From the NCBI GenBank assembly GCA_964420325.1, contig CAYQSU010000024.1, positions 1 to 42,667 of the forward strand: a stretch of 42,667 nucleotides of DNA, written 5' to 3'. The notes under the pieces were generated by a model. That model was not told the DNA's origin. It did not search any database and was given only the letters and a program-made list of their open reading frames with translations. A program made the translations under genes and the position numbers. Source of the stretch: CAYQSU01 sp964420325. GTDB lineage: Bacteria > Pseudomonadota > Alphaproteobacteria > Rhodospirillales > Defluviicoccaceae. Positions within the stretch are counted from its first letter, which is position 1, and every line of letters starts with the position of its first letter. Shown piece after piece: positions 24,601 through 32,552 of this stretch.

Positions 24601-25119
24601 GCGGCGAGCCCCAGCCAGCACGTCTTCGCGCGCCGCCGCTCTCAGCTCCTCGGCATCCCGCTCGTCCAGCACCGAGAAATGCGGAGGCACGCCGGCCTCG
24701 AGGGGAAAGCGGCCGAGGATCGACTGGCAGAACGCATGGATGGTCTGGATCGCCATGCCGCCCGGCGTGTCGAGGACCTGATAGAACAGGCGGCGCGCCA
24801 GCATCCGCTCGCCGTCCTCGGGAGCCCGGCCGAGAACGCCGAGCAGCTGGCGGTCGAGTTCCCCGGCCGAGGCGCCGGCCCATGTGCCGAGGCGATCGGC
24901 GATGATCGCGCTCATCTGCGCGGCGGCCGCGCGGGTGAACGTGATGCAGAGGATGCGCTGGGGCGGCGTGCCGGCGAGCATCAGGTTGAGCACGCGGTCG
25001 GTCAGCACCTTGGTCTTGCCGGTTCCGGCGGAGGCCGTCACCCAGACGGACGCGGTCGGATCGGCGGCACCGCGCTGGCCGGCGTCGGCGTCCACGATGG
25101 CGCTCGGCACGTCGTTCAT
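21643..25119 (-). CDS. addA: Double-strand-break repair helicase-nuclease AddA
   Basis: A 1158-residue UvrD-like helicase with a RecB-type nuclease, the motor subunit of AddAB that resects DNA ends for RecA. Walker A TASAGTGKT is at about 28-36, ITFTRAAAAQM follows, motif II is LIDEAQDTSPEQW, then FAVGDVKQSIFSFQGAD, MTVHGAKGLQAP (motif V), YVAMTRARDRLIV (motif VI). The nuclease at the C terminus has HRGRIIHRLL and the metal-binding GQVDRLIV...LDYKTQ. Start ATG 25119 overlaps the addB stop by 4 bp. It is the last gene of the tsaE-amgK-murU-addB-addA unit. In several alphaproteobacteria trxA follows addA; here a converging gene does. Confidence 0.96.
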   Translation of the reverse strand: MNDVPSAIVDADAGQRGAADPTASVWVTASAGTGKTKVLTDRVLNLMLAGTPPQRILCITFTRAAAAQMSAIIADRLGTWAGASAGELDRQLLGVLGRAPEDGERMLARRLFYQVLDTPGGMAIQTIHAFCQSILGRFPLEAGVPPHFSVLDERDAEELRAAAREDVLAGARRDGGALARALAEVTRHVEELAFTELLAALAAERGRLARFLGESGSVEAAVASLRAVLGLAAGETAESVVAAATAEGAFDAAELRRAAGALEAGSDTDRGRASAIRHWLEATPSVRAEAFDAYASVFLTAANPPRIRERLITKKAAAAVPNAAAALVREGERVLEAVMRRRAAATAAATAALLVLGEALLTAYRRQKEVRALLDYDDLIACTCRLLEAEGNAPWVLYKLDGGVDHVLIDEAQDTSPEQWRIVRALTGEFFAGEGARERTRTVFAVGDVKQSIFSFQGADPDAFLANRDWFGGKVRAAGGVWRPMSMRISFRSTRAVLAAVDAVFANPAAADGVALDGDIILHQAYRQQDGGLVDVWPPLAARETDAPIPWRPPIERVAGDSPEARLARLVARRIARMTDGSDILESAGRPVRPGDIMVLVRRRTGFVEELVRSLKLLKVPVAGVDRMILTEHIAVMDLIALARFVLLPDDDLTLATVLKSPLIGLDEDQLFRLAYRRRGSLWAALHDKAGEDEGFASARSSLAELLALADLVPPFEFFARVLGPLGGRRRLLARLGREAEDPLAEFLDLALSFERIHAPSLEGFLAWLEGGAVEIKRDLEQGPTDTVSVMTVHGAKGLQAPIVILADTMQVPSRGPRLLWPRRPDGAGEVLVWPPSREHSEPVAEAERDRLAARQRQEYRRLLYVAMTRARDRLIVCGWRGRRREPDDCWYHLIRRGIEDAGPEIGLEEVEDAFLLAAPETDDARVLRVVCRQETVRATEAAPALPRLLPLPSWAGQAAGAEPEPPSPLVPSRPAEDEPPVRSPLGADGGRRYHRGRIIHRLLQSLPDVPAGDREAAARSWLARPVHRLDAAARDEIAREVVAVLEHPEFSQLFGPGSLAEVPLTGEIAGRVISGQVDRLIVRPETVTVLDYKTQRPPPREPSAVAPLYLKQMAAYRAVLGAVFPGRSIRCLLVWTDGPRIMALDDALLDRYAPAGA

Positions 25120-28088
25120 TCGTCGTCGCCCTCGGCGCCGGCCGACCATTCCTTGACCCGGGCCAGGTGCTCGTAGTCCGAGTAGCGCGGCGCCGCCGAC
25201 GGCCGTGGCCGCGCCCGATAGGGCGTGTCGGCGAGGTCGAACGCCGCCACCAGGTTCCGGAACCCGTCGAGCGCGGCGTCGACCAGCGCCTCGACATCGC
25301 CGGCAAGCGCCTTCCGTTCGCCGGCGGGCGTGCCGCCGCGAAGCCGCCAGTACTCGAGGCTCGAGACCGGCGCCCGATCGACGGGTTCGAAGCCTTGGCT
25401 TCGGGCGATCGCCGCCTCCAGCGGCAGCTGCGGCGCGAAGCCGGCGGAGACCTCGTCCGCGCTCGGCAGCGCCCCCGTCTTGTAGTCGACGATGGCGAGG
25501 CTGCCGTCGGTGAGCACGTCGATCCGATCGGCGATGGCGGTGAGCTCGAACGGGCCGGCCGGGCCGTCCAACACCAGGCGGCCGCGGACCTCGCTGTGGG
25601 TGCGATCGAGCCGCGAACGCCGCTCCCGCTCGGCATCGACGAACCACCCCGCGATGCGTTCGAACCGCGGCCACCAGAAGGCCCAGATGCCCGGCCGGTC
25701 GAGCATCGCGCCGAGCGCCGCACGGCCGGCGGCGAGCAGCGCATCGACCGCATCCCCCGGCAGATCCCCCCGGCTTTCCTGGAGAAACCGGTCGATCGCC
25801 TGGTGCACGAACTGGCCGTACTCGGCCGCCCCGGGATCGGCGTCGAGGGGGTCGAGGGCCTGGAGCCCCAGGACATGGCGGGCATAGACCGCATAGGGAT
25901 CCCGCATCCAGGTCTCGACCTGGGTCACCGACAGGCGCCGCGGGCGGGCCGAGACCGGCGGCGTCGGCGCCGGCGGCAAGACCTGGACCGGCACCTTCGG
26001 CTCGTCGAGGAGTCCCTGCCACGCCAGCCACTGCCGCCCGCCCGTCGTCAGCACACCGGCATCGGCGACGCCGATCCGGTTGCCGAGCCTGAGAAGCCAG
26101 CGGCACTCGACGGTCGGCGTGCCCTCGGCGCGGCGCGAGCGCGTGAGCCACACCTCGGGAGCGCCGCAGGCCTGCACGAAGTCATGGGCCGAGAGTCCGA
26201 TGCGCCGCTCCGGCAGCGGCAGCCCGAAGTCCCTCATCATCGGCCGGCTCATCCACGGGCTCGCCACCGCCTTGGGCGGCCACGTCTCCTCGTTGAGACC
26301 GCCGAGGATCATCACGTCGGCGCACTGCAGCCGGGCCTCGAGCGGTCCCCACACGGCGAGACGCGGATGCCGGCCATAGCGGGCGCGCACCACTCGCCCG
26401 GCCATCAGCGCGTCGAGCAGGGTCGGATAGACGCGGGTGGCCAAGGCCGGGACATCGTCACCCGCCTCGTCGAGCTCGGAGACGAAGGCGGCGACCGCCT
26501 CGCCGGCTTCGCCGCTCCACAGCCGCTCGCCTCCGGGCTGCTGGTCGGTGGCGGCGAGGGCCTCGCCGGTCGCCACATGGGCATGCAGGAGATCGCGGAG
26601 CGTCGCCCGCTCGCGGGCGACCACGTCGGCGAGGGGCGCGAGCGCATGATTCAGCCTCTGCATCAGATCGGAGAGGCCCGGCTCGGCGCCCGCCACCGCG
26701 TGTTCGAGGCCGCTCAGTCCCGGTGCCGGCCTCGGCCCGCGCAGAACGCGCCTCTCGAGCGCCCGCACCCGGCCGCGGAACGCCGCCGGTGTCAGCCCTG
26801 CGGCGGCCAGCGGATGCTTGAGGCAGGCGAGTAGCGAAACCGGGGCCAGCTCATCGACGACGGCTCTCGCCGTCAGCCGCAGGAACGCCCCGGGCGGGGT
26901 GTGGACGAGCAGGGTGCCGGCGGAATCGTCGACCTCGACCGACCAGCGCGCCAGCTCCGCCGCGACGCGGCGTCCCAGACCCCGATCCAGGGTGACCAGC
27001 GCCGCCGTTCTCCCCGGGTGTTCGAGGGTGCCGCGCATGAGGAGGGCGATCAGGCGCGCCTCCTCCTCCGGCGCCGCGGCGTCGACGCGGGTGATCCCTT
27101 CCAGGGCGTGCGGCGAAGGCAGCCCATCGCGGGCCCAGCCGTCCGCCGTGGCCGCGGGCCTGAGCGCTGCGTTGACGAGGGCGATCCGCTCGGCAGCCCT
27201 GGCGGCGATGCCGGGAGCCGGCCATGGTGCGACGCTGCGCCGATCGACGCCGAGCCGCTCGAGGAGGCGCGCCATGCCGTACTGGGGATGGGAGGGCTCC
27301 AAGGCCTCCCAGGTCTCGTCGTCGGCGCTCGTATCGAGACCGGGGAGGACGACGCATCCCTGCGGCAGGCGGCTGACGACGCCGAGCAGCTCGGCCGTCG
27401 CCGGGATGCTGCCGGTCGAGCCGGCCGCGATGACCGGGGTTGCGGGCGGCCGGGTCCGCCATGCCTCGGCCTGGGCCCGCAACAGGCGGTTGCGCCGGTC
27501 GGCGGCATCGATCGCGCCTTCGTCCTCGAGGACCCTCGGCCATTCGACCGTGAGAACGGAGAGGAACTCGAGCGTGATCTGCCAGTGCCGCGCGAACTCC
27601 TCCGGCACGAGGTCGGCAAGGCGCGCGAACTCCAGGCCTTCGGTGTGGACCTGGTCGAGAAACCGCGCCAGCTCGGCCGCCAGCCGGGCGGCCTGGTCCG
27701 GCGGCGTGTCATCGCCGCGCATGGCGGCGACCAGACGCGCCAAAAGGAGCTGCCGGCGCAGCGCCGGAACGGCCGGCGGCAACGAGATGTTGGCACCGAG
27801 CTCGTCGTCGCCGAACCCGGTCAACGCGAGCTCGTCCTCGTCGATGTCGCCGATCGGCGTCAGCCGCGGCAGGAGAAGGGGCCGTCCATGGCTCTGCTTG
27901 AGAAAGGCGTCCGTCAGCGCGCGGCAGGCGCGCCGCGTCGGAAGCAGCACCCGGACTCGCGTCAACGCCTGCGGGTCGTCGCCGCACCGCGCGCGAAGGC
28001 CGGCCGCGAGCGCGTCGACGAAGGGCACGCCCGTCGCAATGGTGAAGACGCTCGGCGGACCCGCCGCCCGCGGCCAGCTCCCGGTCAC
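25116..28088 (-). CDS. addB: Double-strand-break repair protein AddB (alphaproteobacterial type)
   Basis: A 990-residue partner of AddA. The N-terminal half is an inactivated-helicase scaffold: I see no Walker A, and LLPTRRACRALTDAFL and LPRLTPIGDIDEDEL are typical of this clade. The middle has ILGGLNEETWPPKAVASPWMSRPMM. The C-terminal RecB-like nuclease has YGQFVHQAIDRFL and ADRIDVLTDGSLAIVDYKTG. After that motif there is no cysteine; the 4Fe-4S ligands of Bacillus AddB are replaced by APRYSDYEHLARVKEW. Start GTG 28088 overlaps the murU stop (GTGA), strongly implying coupled translation; the frame is open farther upstream but covers murU. Confidence 0.92.
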   Translation of the reverse strand: MTGSWPRAAGPPSVFTIATGVPFVDALAAGLRARCGDDPQALTRVRVLLPTRRACRALTDAFLKQSHGRPLLLPRLTPIGDIDEDELALTGFGDDELGANISLPPAVPALRRQLLLARLVAAMRGDDTPPDQAARLAAELARFLDQVHTEGLEFARLADLVPEEFARHWQITLEFLSVLTVEWPRVLEDEGAIDAADRRNRLLRAQAEAWRTRPPATPVIAAGSTGSIPATAELLGVVSRLPQGCVVLPGLDTSADDETWEALEPSHPQYGMARLLERLGVDRRSVAPWPAPGIAARAAERIALVNAALRPAATADGWARDGLPSPHALEGITRVDAAAPEEEARLIALLMRGTLEHPGRTAALVTLDRGLGRRVAAELARWSVEVDDSAGTLLVHTPPGAFLRLTARAVVDELAPVSLLACLKHPLAAAGLTPAAFRGRVRALERRVLRGPRPAPGLSGLEHAVAGAEPGLSDLMQRLNHALAPLADVVARERATLRDLLHAHVATGEALAATDQQPGGERLWSGEAGEAVAAFVSELDEAGDDVPALATRVYPTLLDALMAGRVVRARYGRHPRLAVWGPLEARLQCADVMILGGLNEETWPPKAVASPWMSRPMMRDFGLPLPERRIGLSAHDFVQACGAPEVWLTRSRRAEGTPTVECRWLLRLGNRIGVADAGVLTTGGRQWLAWQGLLDEPKVPVQVLPPAPTPPVSARPRRLSVTQVETWMRDPYAVYARHVLGLQALDPLDADPGAAEYGQFVHQAIDRFLQESRGDLPGDAVDALLAAGRAALGAMLDRPGIWAFWWPRFERIAGWFVDAERERRSRLDRTHSEVRGRLVLDGPAGPFELTAIADRIDVLTDGSLAIVDYKTGALPSADEVSAGFAPQLPLEAAIARSQGFEPVDRAPVSSLEYWRLRGGTPAGERKALAGDVEALVDAALDGFRNLVAAFDLADTPYRARPRPSAAPRYSDYEHLARVKEWSAGAEGDDE

Positions 28089-28828
28089 GTCCGCCGCACG
28101 CCCGAATGCTGGGCCGTCAGGTACGCCTCGACGACGGTCAGATCGCCGGGGGTTCCGACATGGAACCACTTCCCGTCGTGAAGGTGCCCGAACAGGCGCT
28201 CCACCTCCATCGCCCGATCGTACAGAACATTGAGGGAGAACGCCCCTGCCGGCGCCGCGATGAACAACCGGGGGTGGAGGATCTGGATGCCGGTGAACAG
28301 GTAGGGAGCGATGCTGTGCTCGGGACGCCGCGACAGCCGGCCGACAGCATCGACAACGAAGTCGCCGTCGCCGTGATAGCCGTAGGCCTCGACCGTCGGG
28401 TGCAGCAGCAGAAGGGCGTCCATGCGCTGGTCGTTCCAGGAGCCGGTCAGCACCTCGAGCGCCGGATAGGGGCCGTTCAGCCACATCGCGTCGCCATTGA
28501 CGACGAAGAATGCGTCGTCGCCCAGGAGCGGCAGCGCCTTGGCCACGCCCCCGCCGGTCTCGAGACGCTGCTCCTCGTGCGAGATCAGCACCTTCGGTGC
28601 GGCGCGGCCGGCCAGATGGTCAACGATCTTCTGGGCCAGGTGATGGACGTTGACGACCACCTCCTCGACGCCGGCCTCCGCCAGGCGGTCGAGGGCGCGA
28701 TCCAGCAAGGTGCGTCCGTCGACGGGAACGAGCGGCTTCGGGATGGTGTTGGTGATCGGCCGCATGCGCTCGCCGAGGCCTGCCGCGAGGACCATGGCGC
28801 GCCGCACCCGGCCGGCCGTTCCGCCCAT
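28085..28828 (-). CDS. murU: N-acetylmuramate-1-phosphate uridylyltransferase MurU
   Basis: A 247-residue nucleotidyltransferase that makes UDP-MurNAc from MurNAc-1-phosphate in the peptidoglycan recycling route bypassing de novo synthesis. It has the NTP-transferase signature MVLAAGLGERMRPITNTIPKPL (about 12-33), ETGGGVAKAL, and the metal-binding FFVVNGDAMW. The C-terminal YLFTGIQILHPRLF and WFHVGTPGDL are typical of MurU rather than glucose-1-phosphate enzymes. The preceding gene is the matching kinase AmgK with a 2-bp gap, which makes the assignment firm. Its stop overlaps the addB GTG start. Confidence 0.93.
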   Translation of the reverse strand: MGGTAGRVRRAMVLAAGLGERMRPITNTIPKPLVPVDGRTLLDRALDRLAEAGVEEVVVNVHHLAQKIVDHLAGRAAPKVLISHEEQRLETGGGVAKALPLLGDDAFFVVNGDAMWLNGPYPALEVLTGSWNDQRMDALLLLHPTVEAYGYHGDGDFVVDAVGRLSRRPEHSIAPYLFTGIQILHPRLFIAAPAGAFSLNVLYDRAMEVERLFGHLHDGKWFHVGTPGDLTVVEAYLTAQHSGVRRT

Positions 28829-28830
28829 GC

Positions 28831-29847
28831 TCAGATCGCAGCCCCTTCGCAGGCGGGAGCCCGGCGCGCCGCTTGCGGCAGGTGGCGGTCGAACCAGGCG
28901 GCGACCGCTCCCAGCGCCGGACGACCGAGGGCGGCCTCCAGGAGCCGCCAGACGCGCGGAATGTGCGGGAGATAGGCAGGCTTGCCGTCGCGGCGCCAGA
29001 GCCGGGTGAAGATGCCGATGACCTTGGCGTGGCGCTGCGCAGCGAGAATCGCGAACACCGTCTCGAACGCGATCCAGTCGAGGTCGGGGAACGCCTCGCG
29101 GTAGCGGCAGAGCATGCGGCGCTTGAGACCGGGATCGATGTCCCGTCGCGCGTCCTCGAGCAGTGACATCAGGTCGTAGGCCGCCGGCCCGGCGACCGCG
29201 TCCTGGAAATCGAGGAGCCCGCAGGCCGCGACGCCGCCGCGGCCCTCGAGCCGCATCAGGTTGTCGACGTGGAAGTCGCGCAGCACCAGCGTCCGCGGCG
29301 CGGCGTGGGCGGCGGGGAACACCTCGAGCCAGGCGTCCGCATACGATTGCCGCGCCGCCGGCTCGGTCGGTCTCCCCAGCACCTCGGGCATGTACCAGTC
29401 GGTCAAGAGATGGGCCTCCTGCAGCAGCCGCTCGTGGTCATAGAAGGGAATCCCCGCCGGGAGGACCCGTCCCTCCGGGACACGGTGGAGGTGGATCAGC
29501 ACGTCGACGGCGAGCGCGTACAGGCTCTCCTCGTCGTCGCCGGCCGCAAGCCTGCGGGTGTAGGTGTCGTCGCCCAGATCCTCGATCAGCAACAGACCGG
29601 CGACCGGGTCCTCGGCCAGGATCGAAGGCGCGCTCAGGCCGAGCGCGCGAAGGTGCCTCGCCAGGCGGGCGAACGGGCGCACGTCCTCGTGCTGCGGCGG
29701 CGCATCCATCAGCACGGCACGGCGAGCCCCGTCGGTGAGCCGCCGGTAGGTCCGGAACGAGGCGTCGCCGGCCAGCGGCTGCGAGTCCGACCAGCGCCAG
29801 CCATGGGCCTCGAGAAAGGCATTGACGAGGGCAGGGCGGTCAGGCAA
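28831..29847 (-). CDS. amgK: N-acetylmuramate/N-acetylglucosamine kinase AmgK
   Basis: A 338-residue aminoglycoside-phosphotransferase-fold kinase that phosphorylates the anomeric position of recycled MurNAc and GlcNAc. Visible motifs: GDASFRTYRRLT near residue 23 (nucleotide loop), LLLIEDLGDDTYTRRL, the catalytic LVLRDFHVDNLM and the metal-binding GLLDFQDAVAGPAAYDLMSLLEDARRDI. The product feeds MurU, encoded 2 bp downstream; the pair is known to confer intrinsic fosfomycin tolerance in Pseudomonas and Caulobacter by bypassing MurA. Start ATG 29847 overlaps tsaE by 8 bp. Confidence 0.93.
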   Translation of the reverse strand: MPDRPALVNAFLEAHGWRWSDSQPLAGDASFRTYRRLTDGARRAVLMDAPPQHEDVRPFARLARHLRALGLSAPSILAEDPVAGLLLIEDLGDDTYTRRLAAGDDEESLYALAVDVLIHLHRVPEGRVLPAGIPFYDHERLLQEAHLLTDWYMPEVLGRPTEPAARQSYADAWLEVFPAAHAAPRTLVLRDFHVDNLMRLEGRGGVAACGLLDFQDAVAGPAAYDLMSLLEDARRDIDPGLKRRMLCRYREAFPDLDWIAFETVFAILAAQRHAKVIGIFTRLWRRDGKPAYLPHIPRVWRLLEAALGRPALGAVAAWFDRHLPQAARRAPACEGAAI

Positions 29848-30331
29848 GGCCGAGATCCTGGATCCGTCCCGGCCAGTCGTCCCGGCCTTCGAGCCGGGCG
29901 TGGCGGCGGTCCGGCGTGGCGCCCATGCGCAGCCTCACGTCGAGGCGCTCTGCCGGCAACCGATCACCCAGGCGATCCGGCCACTCGATCAGCGAGATCC
30001 CCTCGGTGAACGCCTCCTCGATTCCCGCCTCGTAGGCGTCCTCCGGTGCGGAAAGCCTGTAGAGGTCGAAATGGTACACCGGCCCCCGGTACGGCTCGAC
30101 GGGGTCGTAGACCTGGACGATGGTGAAGGTCGGGCTCGGCACCTCCTCGACCGGGCCGCAGCGGGCGCGGATGAAGCCGCGGGCGAACACCGTCTTGCCG
30201 ACGCCGAGGCGGCCCCACAGGGCCACGACGTCGCCGACGCGCGCGGCGCGAGCGAGCTTGCCCGCGAGTGCGAGGGTGGCCGTCTCATCCGGCAGATCGA
30301 CCTCGGCGATGGCGCTCACCTGCATGACCAT
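29840..30331 (-). CDS. tsaE: tRNA t6A37 biosynthesis ATPase TsaE
   Basis: A 163-residue P-loop ATPase required with TsaB, TsaC and TsaD to make threonylcarbamoyl-adenosine in ANN-reading tRNAs. It has Walker A GRLGVGKT (40-47), ARGFI, PSPTFTIVQVYD, the family signature YHFDLYRL and a late IEWPDRLGDRLP. Length is normal (about 150-165). The start is ATG 30331, or ATG 30325 two codons on. It is the first gene of the minus-strand unit that continues into amgK, murU, addB and addA; the upstream 160 bp to the divergent reductase gene is GC-rich with one TTAACA stretch at about 30439. Confidence 0.95.
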   Translation of the reverse strand: MVMQVSAIAEVDLPDETATLALAGKLARAARVGDVVALWGRLGVGKTVFARGFIRARCGPVEEVPSPTFTIVQVYDPVEPYRGPVYHFDLYRLSAPEDAYEAGIEEAFTEGISLIEWPDRLGDRLPAERLDVRLRMGATPDRRHARLEGRDDWPGRIQDLGLA

Positions 30332-30492
30332 GGAGTTGAGGAAGGCGGCCTCCTGCGTGCGGCGCGCCGGACCCCGCGGCCTCGGTCGCCGGCCGGCGCG
30401 CCGCCACGCCCCTTGCGGCCCGGCCGGACGGCCTTCATGTTAACAACCATCCAACGACGGCCGGCATCATAGCTTCCGGATCACGAGTTTCC

Positions 30493-31551
30493 ATGTCGAA
30501 AGCGAGCACGTCCACCGATGTCGCCATCATCGGCGCCGGCCCCGTCGGCCTGTTCGCGGTGTTCGAGTGCGGCATGCTCGACATGTCCTGCGTGGTCATC
30601 GACGCGCTCGACCATCCCGGCGGCCAATGCACCGCGCTCTACCCCGAGAAGCCGATCTACGACATCCCGGGATACCCCTGCATCATGGCGGGCGACCTCG
30701 TCACCAGGCTCCTCGAGCAGGCGGCACCGTTCGAGCCGGTCTATCGACTGTGCGACCGCGTCGAGACCCTGGACAGGATGGGCGGCGGGAGGTGGCAGCT
30801 GCATACCGCCAACGGCGCCCGAATCGATGCCCGCGCGGTGATCATCGCCGCCGGGGTCGGCGCCTTCGAGCCGAAGCGGCTGCCGTTCGCAGGCGCCGAA
30901 CGGTTCGAGGCGATGCCGCCCGGGCGAGGCGTCCAGTACCTGGTCAAGCGGCGGGACGACTACCGCGGGCGGCGCGTGGTCGTCGCCGGCGGCGGCGATT
31001 CGGCCGTCGACTGGGCGCTGTCGCTGGCCGAGGTGGCGGCCCGCGTCGCCGTCGTCCACCGTCGCCCCAAGTTCCGCGCGGCGCCGGAGAGCGTGCGCAG
31101 GCTTCACGACCTTGCGGCAGCCGGCGCCATCGACCTCGTCGTCCCCTTTCAGCTGCAGGCCCTGGACGGAACGGATGAGCGGCTCGACGCGGTCATCGTC
31201 CGCGATCTCGACGGCAACGACCGGCGCATCGAGGCCGACGTCCTGCTGCCGTTCTACGGTCTCTCGATGACACTGGGCCCCGTCCTCGGCTGGGGTCTCG
31301 CGCTCGACCGCGACCACATCGTCGTCGAGCCGTCCACCTGCGAGACCAGCCGGAAGGGGCTGTTCGCCATCGGCGATGTCGCCAGCTATCCCGGCAAGCT
31401 GAAGCTGATTCTCAGCGGATTCGCCGAGGCGGCGCTGGCCGCCCACGCCATCTTCCCGCTGGTCCATCCGGGCGAGGCCCTGCACTTCGAGTACTCGACG
31501 ACGAAAGGCCTGCCGGCGACGACTCCCGCGATTCCCCGGCCAACCTCTTGA
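30493..31551 (+). CDS. Ferredoxin--NADP+ reductase, thioredoxin-reductase-like type
   Basis: A 352-residue flavoprotein exchanging electrons between NADPH and ferredoxin or flavodoxin. The FAD motif IIGAGPVGLFAVFECGM (about 12-28) is followed by PGGQCTALYPEKPIYDIPGYP, the hallmark of this FNR class; the NADP motif is VAGGGDSAVDWALSL (about 164-178) and the second FAD motif GLFAIGDVASYPGKLKLI. The redox-active Cys-x-x-Cys of true thioredoxin reductases is absent. Family length about 340-350. It is a single gene, divergent from tsaE. Confidence 0.93.
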   Translation: MSKASTSTDVAIIGAGPVGLFAVFECGMLDMSCVVIDALDHPGGQCTALYPEKPIYDIPGYPCIMAGDLVTRLLEQAAPFEPVYRLCDRVETLDRMGGGRWQLHTANGARIDARAVIIAAGVGAFEPKRLPFAGAERFEAMPPGRGVQYLVKRRDDYRGRRVVVAGGGDSAVDWALSLAEVAARVAVVHRRPKFRAAPESVRRLHDLAAAGAIDLVVPFQLQALDGTDERLDAVIVRDLDGNDRRIEADVLLPFYGLSMTLGPVLGWGLALDRDHIVVEPSTCETSRKGLFAIGDVASYPGKLKLILSGFAEAALAAHAIFPLVHPGEALHFEYSTTKGLPATTPAIPRPTS

Positions 31552-31595
31552 TTCCGGCGGAGAAGGAACGAAACAGGAAAATCCGCTTGCGCTTA

Positions 31596-31609
31596 GACCC
31601 AAATGGGTC
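31596..31609. promoter_or_regulatory. Dyad GACCCA-AA-TGGGTC with flanking promoter-like hexamers
   Basis: A perfect 6-bp inverted repeat with 2-bp centre. TTGCGC (31587-31592) and CATAGT (31609-31614) lie on either side at 16-bp spacing and could be -35 and -10 elements on the plus strand, so the dyad would be an operator inside the spacer. The match to promoter consensus is modest. It precedes the small membrane ORF at 31671. Confidence 0.35.
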
Positions 31610-31670
31610 ATAGTGGCCACAGGGCGTCCCGATCGCGGCGCCGACGTCAACGACATGAGGCCGTCAAGCC

Positions 31671-31895
31671 ATGCTCCTTCGCTCGCGAGACCTGTGGAAC
31701 GCCGCGGCGCCGTCCGCCGCTCCGGGTCTCCTCGCCATCATCGTCTCCATTCTCCTCGCCGCCGTCGTCGCCGCCTTCGTGTGGGCGGCCAACGAGACCG
31801 TGCATACCGGCCACCCTCGGACCTCGGTGGCGCCTGAGCAAGCCGCAGACGAGCGCGTGGGCGTCGTTGCCGGCGAGTGCGCCCACCAGTTGTAG
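31671..31895 (+). CDS. Possible small single-pass membrane protein
   Basis: A 74-residue open frame with one clear hydrophobic segment at about 18-41 (APGLLAIIVSILLAAVVAAFVW) after a basic N terminus, then a polar tail. It fits the composition of small inner-membrane proteins and lies 60 bp after a dyad with promoter-like flanks. There is no convincing ribosome binding site, no recognised family, and the opposite strand is also open here. It converges on metW. Treat as tentative. Confidence 0.4.
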   Translation: MLLRSRDLWNAAAPSAAPGLLAIIVSILLAAVVAAFVWAANETVHTGHPRTSVAPEQAADERVGVVAGECAHQL

Positions 31896-31931
31896 ATCGC
31901 CCCCGACGGCATCGACCGTGGCCGCCACGGC

Positions 31932-32552
31932 TCAGCGCCGCAACAGGAAGACCGCCTGCTCTCCCAGCAGGTTGGCGAGTCCGAGGTGACGGCCGAATCG
32001 GTGCGGCGTGCCGTTGTAATCGAGGCAGACGCTGCGCTCGATGACGATGCCCATGGTCTCGCACAGGCCGACGAAGTCGTTGATCGTGCAGAGATGGATG
32101 TTGGGCGTGTCGTACCACGTGTACGGCAGGGCGTCGCTCACCGGCATGCGGCCGCGGAACAAAAGAAAGAGGCGAAGCCGCCAGTTCCCGAAGTTGGGAA
32201 ACGACACGACCGCGCGGCGGCCGATGCGGAGCAGTTGTTCCAGCACCACCTTCGGCTGGTGCATGGCCTGCAGCGTCTGGCTCAGCACCACGTAGTCGAA
32301 GGCGGTGTCGGGGTAGTCGAAGAGGTCGGTCTCGGCGTTGCCCTGGATCACCGGCAGCCCCGAGGACACGCAGGCGTTGACGCCCTGGGTCGAGAGCTCG
32401 ATGCCGCGGCCGTCGACGCCCTTGGCGTGAACCAGATGGTCGAGAAGGGCGCCGTCGCCGCAGCCGACGTCGAGCACCCGCGAGCCCGACGGGATCATCT
32501 CGGCGATCAGCAACAGGTCGGGGCGGATCGGCCGCCTGGGGGCTCTGTTCAT
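31932..32552 (-). CDS. metW: MetW, S-adenosylmethionine-dependent methyltransferase-fold partner of MetX
   Basis: A 206-residue Rossmann-fold protein with motif I VLDVGCGDGALLDHL (about 25-39) and the MetW-specific stretch FDYVVLSQTLQAM, plus VSFPNFGNWRLRLFLLFRGRMP and LPYTWYDTPNIHLCTI, all highly typical. MetW works with MetX in methionine synthesis in many proteobacteria, activating the acyltransferase in some; its own methyl acceptor is not established. ATG 32552 overlaps the metX stop by 4 bp (ATGA), so the pair is translationally coupled. Confidence 0.94.
   Translation of the reverse strand: MNRAPRRPIRPDLLLIAEMIPSGSRVLDVGCGDGALLDHLVHAKGVDGRGIELSTQGVNACVSSGLPVIQGNAETDLFDYPDTAFDYVVLSQTLQAMHQPKVVLEQLLRIGRRAVVSFPNFGNWRLRLFLLFRGRMPVSDALPYTWYDTPNIHLCTINDFVGLCETMGIVIERSVCLDYNGTPHRFGRHLGLANLLGEQAVFLLRR

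Noticed and set aside
28089..28484. Extension of AddB upstream of GTG 28088.
   Set aside because: This open frame lies entirely over murU in another frame and its translation shows no AddB features; the GTGA overlap marks the start.
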